Shown: piece by piece, positions 58,879 to 64,000 of the stretch
Numbering within the stretch: position 1 is the stretch's first letter
How the letters are laid out: each line of letters starts with the position of its first letter
Origin: Celoporthe dispersa
Lineage: Eukaryota > Ascomycota > Sordariomycetes > Diaporthales > Cryphonectriaceae
Length of the DNA stretch: 64,000 bases
Direction: 5' to 3'
Assembly: GCA_016584495.1 (NCBI GenBank)
Contig: WAID01000001.1
Coordinates: 1,674,001 to 1,738,000, forward strand
Notes under the pieces: generated by a model
Told to the model about the DNA's origin: nothing
The model's database searches: none
Seen by the model: only the letters and a program-made list of their open reading frames with translations
Program-made: the position numbers and the translations under genes

Positions 58879-59294
58879 CCCTTCTCTTGGGAGGGGAGGT
58901 TGGGGTAAGAGTCTGTATTGAGAGCTGTCCTACAGAAGGAAGGAAGGAAGAAGCCATGCCGTGCTGGCTGAGACTATCTAGGAAAGGCAGGGCAGGAGCC
59001 TACCTAGCACGCACGACCCCTCGCACCTTCTCCTTCCTCTTCTCTCTCTCACAGGCATGGCAAGAACGATTGGTATCATTGGATCAGTCAAAAGAGAAAT
59101 AAACACCGTCAGCTCGAGGCGTCGTCGTCGTGTATCCTACATTATGCCTCAGCCTCATCGACACTTGAAGCACCATCATCACCATCACCACCACCACCAC
59201 CAGAACCAAACACAGCCCTCGTCCTCCACCCGTCATGCTCCACCACGCCCATCCACACACAAGACCCCTCCCTCCCGACACCAACTGTTATTGT
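58879..59294. other. Short convergent intergenic region
   Basis: About 0.4 kb between convergent genes, containing a CAT/CAC-rich stretch near 59166-59205. No gene is supported. Confidence 0.4.
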
Positions 59295-60301
59295 CTACTT
59301 AGTAACCACCCTGCTGAGCAGCCGGGAACGCACCCCCTGTCCCACCTGCCCATGCTGCACCACCTGCTGGCCATAATAACCCTGCTGCTGATGGTGCTGC
59401 GGGCCCGCCATCTCAGGAGGATGATAAGGAGCCTGCATCCCAGGCGGCGGCGTGGGCGTGGTCACGCTTTGCTGCGCCGAGGCCGCGGCGTACTGCGGCT
59501 GCGGCTGTGGCTTTTCTGCCGCAGGGACGGGACCGCCCATGGGGATGGCGTTCTGTTGCTGGGGGACATCACCGGGGGAGCAGTGCAGGCCTGCCTCGCG
59601 GTGGCGGTGGAGGGCAACGGAGTGGATGGAGAGGGAGACGACGAAGAGGAGGCTATGAGGCGGGCGGACGAGGTCAGTCTGGCGTGGACGCATGAGACAA
59701 CAGGAGACCGTGGAAGAAAAAAAAAGACTTACAACTCCAGACCACCAATCCCAGAGACGGCAGCAAGACACCCAAACAGCGTGAGGTACTCGCCCTCGAG
59801 AGGTTCCACGTCGCAGTACAGCACGCCGCAGACCTCGAAGCCGCCGCTGAAGGGGGCCACGCGGGCTGCCATGAGCGCGAACGAGACGAGCCAGAAGATG
59901 ACGGAGAAGATGTCGAGGGTGAGGATGGCCCAGTAGTTGTATCCCTTCCAGGCCTCGTGGCCGCCTACTTCAACGACGAGGCAGTAGATGCCCAGGATCA
60001 TGGTCCAGATGGCCTGATAGCAAGCAGATAAGAACCGTCCGGGTCAGTATATAGTTGCCCATGTGCATCATCTATAGATAGAGGGACAAGGGGCCCAACA
60101 GGAGAAGGAGGTTCTTGGACTCACAGTAAAGATATTCAGCTCGTTGGCGTCAAAGCTGAATATGCTGAGCGTATAGGCGTCCAGACCAAGTACTACCACG
60201 GAGAGGACGAGCTGGACGATCCGGAGGGCGATGAAGCCCTTAGGGTACAGGGGGATATGCTCGCGGCCGCTGGGCCGGACGCTGGAGTATTTGCTGTTCA
60301 T
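59295..60301 (-). CDS. MARVEL-domain four-span membrane protein
   Basis: 271-aa protein with a MARVEL domain, a fold associated with membrane subdomains and tetraspan proteins; in fungi a related group (Nce102-like) affects eisosome organisation. There are three exons: 60125-60301, 59733-60013 and 59295-59652, with introns of 111 nt (GTGAGT to TCAG) and 80 nt (GTAAGT to CATAG). The phases agree. Transmembrane spans are at about residues 21-41, 57-75, 84-108 and 137-163, the last crossing the second splice junction (GIGGLEFLLFVVSLSIHS). The cytosolic C-terminal tail is glutamine/proline-rich. The frame is intact. The start at 60301 gives MNSKYSSVRPSG before the first span. Confidence 0.85.
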
Positions 60302-63300
60302 TGCTGCCGAGATTCGCGTATGTATCTGGCCTTGAGACTGGCTTGAGATGTAGTAGATGTTGAACGAAACCCTTCAAGTAAAGAGAGAAGAAGAGACACT
60401 CGGACGACAAAATTAAAACAGAAGAGAGGCAGAAGGAAAAGCGAAGACGAGAGGCGTTGGACTTGAGCACCAGGTGAAGAAAAAGAAAAAGAGAAAAGAA
60501 GAAGAGGCTCCCGCCCCGTGTATATACCTACAAGCATGCACCGTCTCTCCCTCCCTCCTCATCACATAACCATGAGCCCTCCCCTACCAACCATGTACTC
60601 ATCGTGGCGTCTGCCAACTCCTCCTCCTGCAGCACCACCAGCCGCAGCAAGCCCAAACGCAATCTGACTCGCGCGGAGAGGAACACCAGGTGGGAGGTTC
60701 CCAGCAGAAACCAAAAGGGTGCCCCCTCCTTGAGAGATGCTTAAACGGTTCCTAGCTTGGTCCTGTCCGTCATGGCGGGCTTGGCCTGGCGCCGTCTTCA
60801 AGACGTCGTCGTTTATTTACGCCCCGGCACCAGCGCCTCCACCTCATTCCTACCCACCTCCCCAGGCAGCCATATCTCTGGGGCAGGGGGGTGGGAAGAG
60901 AGAAGGACCTGGAGAGAAGATGCCCTCTCTGGGACAACGAGGACTGCGGAATGGATGAGGCTGAACGAGCAAGAGGGCGCTTCTTATTGGCCCAAAAAGG
61001 GGGGCGTCGCAGCCCTGAGGGTGGCCGAAAGAGGGTGCGGCTGGACGATCATGACCCCTGCCGGCCAGCTGAAATGGCACTCTGCCAGCAGCAAGCAGCC
61101 AGCTAGCTCAATGGTCTTCCTCCTGCATGTATGTATGTGGGGTGGATAAATAGAGGTGAGTGGACAATTCTCTTCTATGAGCTGCTGCAGCTGCAGTGCC
61201 AAACGGAATATGTGCCGCGGTGGGTCAGGGAAAAAAGGTTATTGTACCGCGGGCACGGGCGGCTTGTCAGATCTTTGCTACTTGCAGCCTCGTTCGTTTC
61301 GTCTGGCACACAAGACTCATAGTACTTTGATGTGATGAACCAAGGAGTCGAGGTCCGAGGGTCGGTCGAACCTGACACACACACTCCCTCTCTTCCCTCT
61401 GCCCTCTTTTCCCGTCTCGTTTTCGTATGGTGTAGGAGACCATGGAAAGAAGGGGGATCCTGGGAGACAGACAGCCCCGACAGACAGACGGTGAGGCTGT
61501 TTGGGGTGAAATCCTCCTTGAGACCTTGGAAGGGTGGTGTGTTTATGTAAATCGAGGTCGTTACGTGAGATGGGATGTGTGTTGGTCACGGTATGCCACA
61601 AGAGAAATTACAAATATAGGAATATAGCATGTGCTTAAAGAGGGACATCAAAGATCAAAATAATAGGCCAACCAAATCAAAACAAAAACAATTGAGAACC
61701 CTGAGATGAAGGGCAACACAAGATCACAAACTCTCTTTCAGCCGCCAATGTCTCACACCGCAGGAATAATCTCATCAACATCCCTCCTGTTACCCGTTCG
61801 AGGCAAATCAAGCCACACGCCCCATCCCGGCGGCTGAACAAGCCTGATCCGGAAACCTCGTCCCGTGAACACGAACCACCTCGAGCTATTGGGAACCCCT
61901 TTCGTCCCACTCTGCTTGGGAGAAATGCAAAGCAAGGTATGCAGACGGGATAGATAGATCGATAGATATGTACAGACGTGGCAGTGAAGAAGAAGGGGGA
62001 GGGGTGGGCAGGGTGTGGAAAGACGAGGAGGTCAAAAGTGATCCACCACAGCACAGCACAGAATAAAGCCGGGAAGGGTTGCACGGTAAATAGCGTGGTA
62101 AAAATAGGCGAACGACTCCGATCAAGGGAGTACGATAATATACAACAGACCTTGACGCCTCTTTGCCGATCCAAAGTAGAAAAAGTATACTGACCGGCTC
62201 CGTACTACTACACCCTCATGCCAATGAAGCCCCGAAGTTCTGCCTCTTTCTTTTTTTTTCTTTCTTCTTCTCCTCTTCTTTTTGTTTTGGCGCGGGAGGG
62301 GACGGACGCCCTGCCGCCCCACACCCGAGCTTAAAATATGCTTGCTTTCTTTCCTTGTCTCAGCCACCTGCAAGACGGCGGAAATTTGACAGGTGGCTTA
62401 CTAGCTTGGTCTTGACTCTAACCTGCGCCCTTTCGATGCCGCTATCGTGACAAACCTGTGGGATTGGGGGCGAGATCGGGCGCGGAAGCCTTGAGAGTGC
62501 CACTTAGGCTATTATTTTTTTTTCTTTCTTGTCTTTCTTCTCTTGGCCTCTACCGAAGGATTACTTATTGCCGTAAGATGGGACGGGCCAAGTCAGCCCG
62601 AGGAGGTGGTCATCATGGTACCTGCTGTACTAATAGAACGAATTGCCGGACAAGGTGTGGTAGTGGCGGAGGGCTGTCCGCACCTCGTGTCAGCCATGCC
62701 GGCACTCATCTGGGCCCTTTTTTTTAAAAATTTTTTTTTATTCTTGTTGACTCTTCTTTCCCCTGCTGGTGTTGTCATCCCCAGCTGCACAGGTCCCTGC
62801 AGCCAGCCAGTGAGTCAGTCAACGCGACAGCAACGAGATGATGGAAGTGACAGTGGGTAGATCGGCCCAAAAAAACATATCAGGTCTAGACAGACACACA
62901 TTAATGATCAGTGACATCCCAGAAGGTCGAGTGCCTCAAGGCTCAGGGGTAAGAACTTCTCCATATTGTCTGCCACAAGAGACCACTACAGACAACAGCT
63001 ATTGTTCTCTAGCAAGATCTGCCTCTCTCTCTCTCTCTCTCTCTTCTGTACATGTTCTTCTTCTTCCCCCCCTGACTTGATTTGGCCCTCCTTTTCCCTT
63101 AGCTCGGCTCATCGGGGTGACCCTCCCCGAGTCGACCAGCCAGGCCGTGCCATGTCCGTTTCCCAAACGTACGTACATGCCATCTATCAGTCACATCAAC
63201 ATGTCTTCTTTTCCTCCCGCCCCCTCCGTTCAACCCCTTGTCAACATGTACAGTCATCCACTGACATGTATTACAAAGAAAAAGAGAAACCAGCAATAAT

Positions 63301-63622
63301 AAAAAAAAGGAACAAAAATAAAAACAACAACAACAAAAGTGGTAATAATGAAATGGCCCGTGCAATCATAGGAATTGTACTCGCTCAGAGAGATGAGTCG
63401 TCAGGTGAGAAAAAAGGTCGAGAAAGTAAAGGCGATACCAAGCTTCTGGTGGGTATATCGAAGCAACAAGGAGGCGGCCAACATCATCAGCACGGGAAAC
63501 AAAGCATCGCACAGCAGCTGCTGTCCATACGCCAAGGCCCTCAGGAAGGAAAAGATAGAAAGAAAGAAAAAAAAGAGTGGGAGAAAAGGGGGTGAGGGCT
63601 ACTAGACCTCGCAGTTCCACTC
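60302..63622. other. 3.3-kb intergenic region, no supported gene
   Basis: It begins with the MARVEL gene promoter and ends with the Spa2 3' flank. It contains T/C-rich tracts (62246-62290, 62512-62542, 62718-62741), a CT tract (63024-63043) and an A/AAC-rich stretch at 63280-63345. Several open frames up to 209 codons are low-complexity and without motifs. No repeat pair, tRNA or mobile element is evident. Confidence 0.35.
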
Positions 63623-64000
63623 CTAAGAGAAGTCGACGTTGGCCGTGATGAGCTGGTCGATCCTCTGCACGAGCTCCTTGGTCTCGCGAGCGATCTCAAA
63701 GGCGATGGGAGGCAGGGTCTGCGTCCACATGCGCCACTCGCGGTCGCCCTCGCCCTTTCCGCCGGCCGCGAGGTCATGTCCCCGCTCGCCGGCCTCCATC
63801 AGCCGCTGCTGGCTGTCGTAGAGACGTCCGAGCATGTCGCCATGGCCAGACTGCTCCGTCTCGTTGATGACCCGCCGACGGTGTCGACGATGGTGCGGAT
63901 CTGCGGGTCGATCTGGTTCATGTCGGCGGCGCCACGGATGGAACCCACAAGGCCTTGGATGGTCTGCACCAGGTTGGCGGTCTGATCGTCAAGGTACATC
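63623..64000 (-). CDS. spa2: Spa2-type polarity protein, C-terminal fragment (gene continues past window)
   Basis: C-terminal end of a Spa2-like polarisome scaffold protein, a tip-localised component that recruits formins and signalling proteins in hyphal growth. Recognised from YLDDQTANLVQTIQGLVGSIRG, followed by IRTIVDTVG and the final helix WTQTLPPIAFEIARETKELVQ to TAG at 63623. The methionine at 63999 is internal; the N-terminal part lies beyond the right edge. One base appears to be missing near 63870-63880, where the frame shifts between DTVG and the RVINETEQSGHGDM segment. The call rests on this tail only, so it is moderate. Confidence 0.65.

Noticed and set aside
8671..64000. A biosynthetic or defence gene cluster
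   Set aside because: The genes are housekeeping or single-copy types on mixed strands; no polyketide, peptide synthetase or NLR-type genes are present.

Overview
The window is nuclear DNA of a filamentous ascomycete (Pezizomycotina, most likely Sordariomycetes). The evidence is short spliceosomal introns of about 45-180 nt with GTRNGT donors, CTGAC/CTAAC branch points and CAG/TAG acceptors, GC-rich exons, long AT-poor intergenic stretches with microsatellites, and an unmistakably fungal gene set: eisosome proteins, a fungal-type PRC2 methyltransferase, a PPZ phosphatase, SUR7 and Spa2. No tRNA, rRNA, CRISPR, prophage or intact transposon was found. The species cannot be named from the sequence alone.

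Layout, left to right: RAD2/XPG-type repair nuclease (minus, 177-4077); NatC auxiliary Lsm subunit NAA38-like (plus, 4737-5211); eisosome core protein PIL1/LSP1 (minus, 5741-7165); KMT6/E(z) H3K27 methyltransferase (plus, 8671-12209), followed in the same frame after one TAG by a Myb/SANT-like reading frame to 12920; PPZ-type phosphatase (minus, 14512-16255); WDR6/RTT10-type WD-repeat protein (minus, 18908-22879); SUR7-family membrane protein (minus, 23662-24849); single-pass membrane protein (plus, 28810-30215); a possible unrecognised five-exon small gene (plus, 31224-31979); SprT-like metallopeptidase with extreme Q/G/H/N tracts (minus, 32464-34263); F-box/WD-like protein (minus, 36872-38910); a possible small gene (plus, 40126-40540); large disordered protein with two C-terminal membrane spans (plus, 40874-44726); ABCC/MRP transporter (minus, 45661-50534); CAF-1 subunit Cac2/p60 (plus, 54023-56500); LigD-type 3'-phosphoesterase protein (plus, 57308-58878); MARVEL-domain protein (minus, 59295-60301); and the C-terminal part of Spa2 (minus, 63623 to beyond the window).

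The genes are separate eukaryotic transcription units, not operons. Two functional themes recur. One is chromatin: KMT6 and CAF-1 p60, whose complexes share a p48-type WD subunit in fungi. The other is the cell cortex: PIL1, SUR7, MARVEL, Spa2 and PPZ.

The main caution is sequence quality. At least eight otherwise conserved genes are broken by one-base (occasionally two-base) shifts, and many of these sit in homopolymer runs where removing one base restores the conserved protein. Seven genes are intact, including spliced PPZ, F-box, Cac2, MARVEL and NAA38. This pattern fits uncorrected indels in a long-read or 454-type assembly better than true pseudogenes. Every broken CDS is therefore described as a gene with suspected assembly errors.
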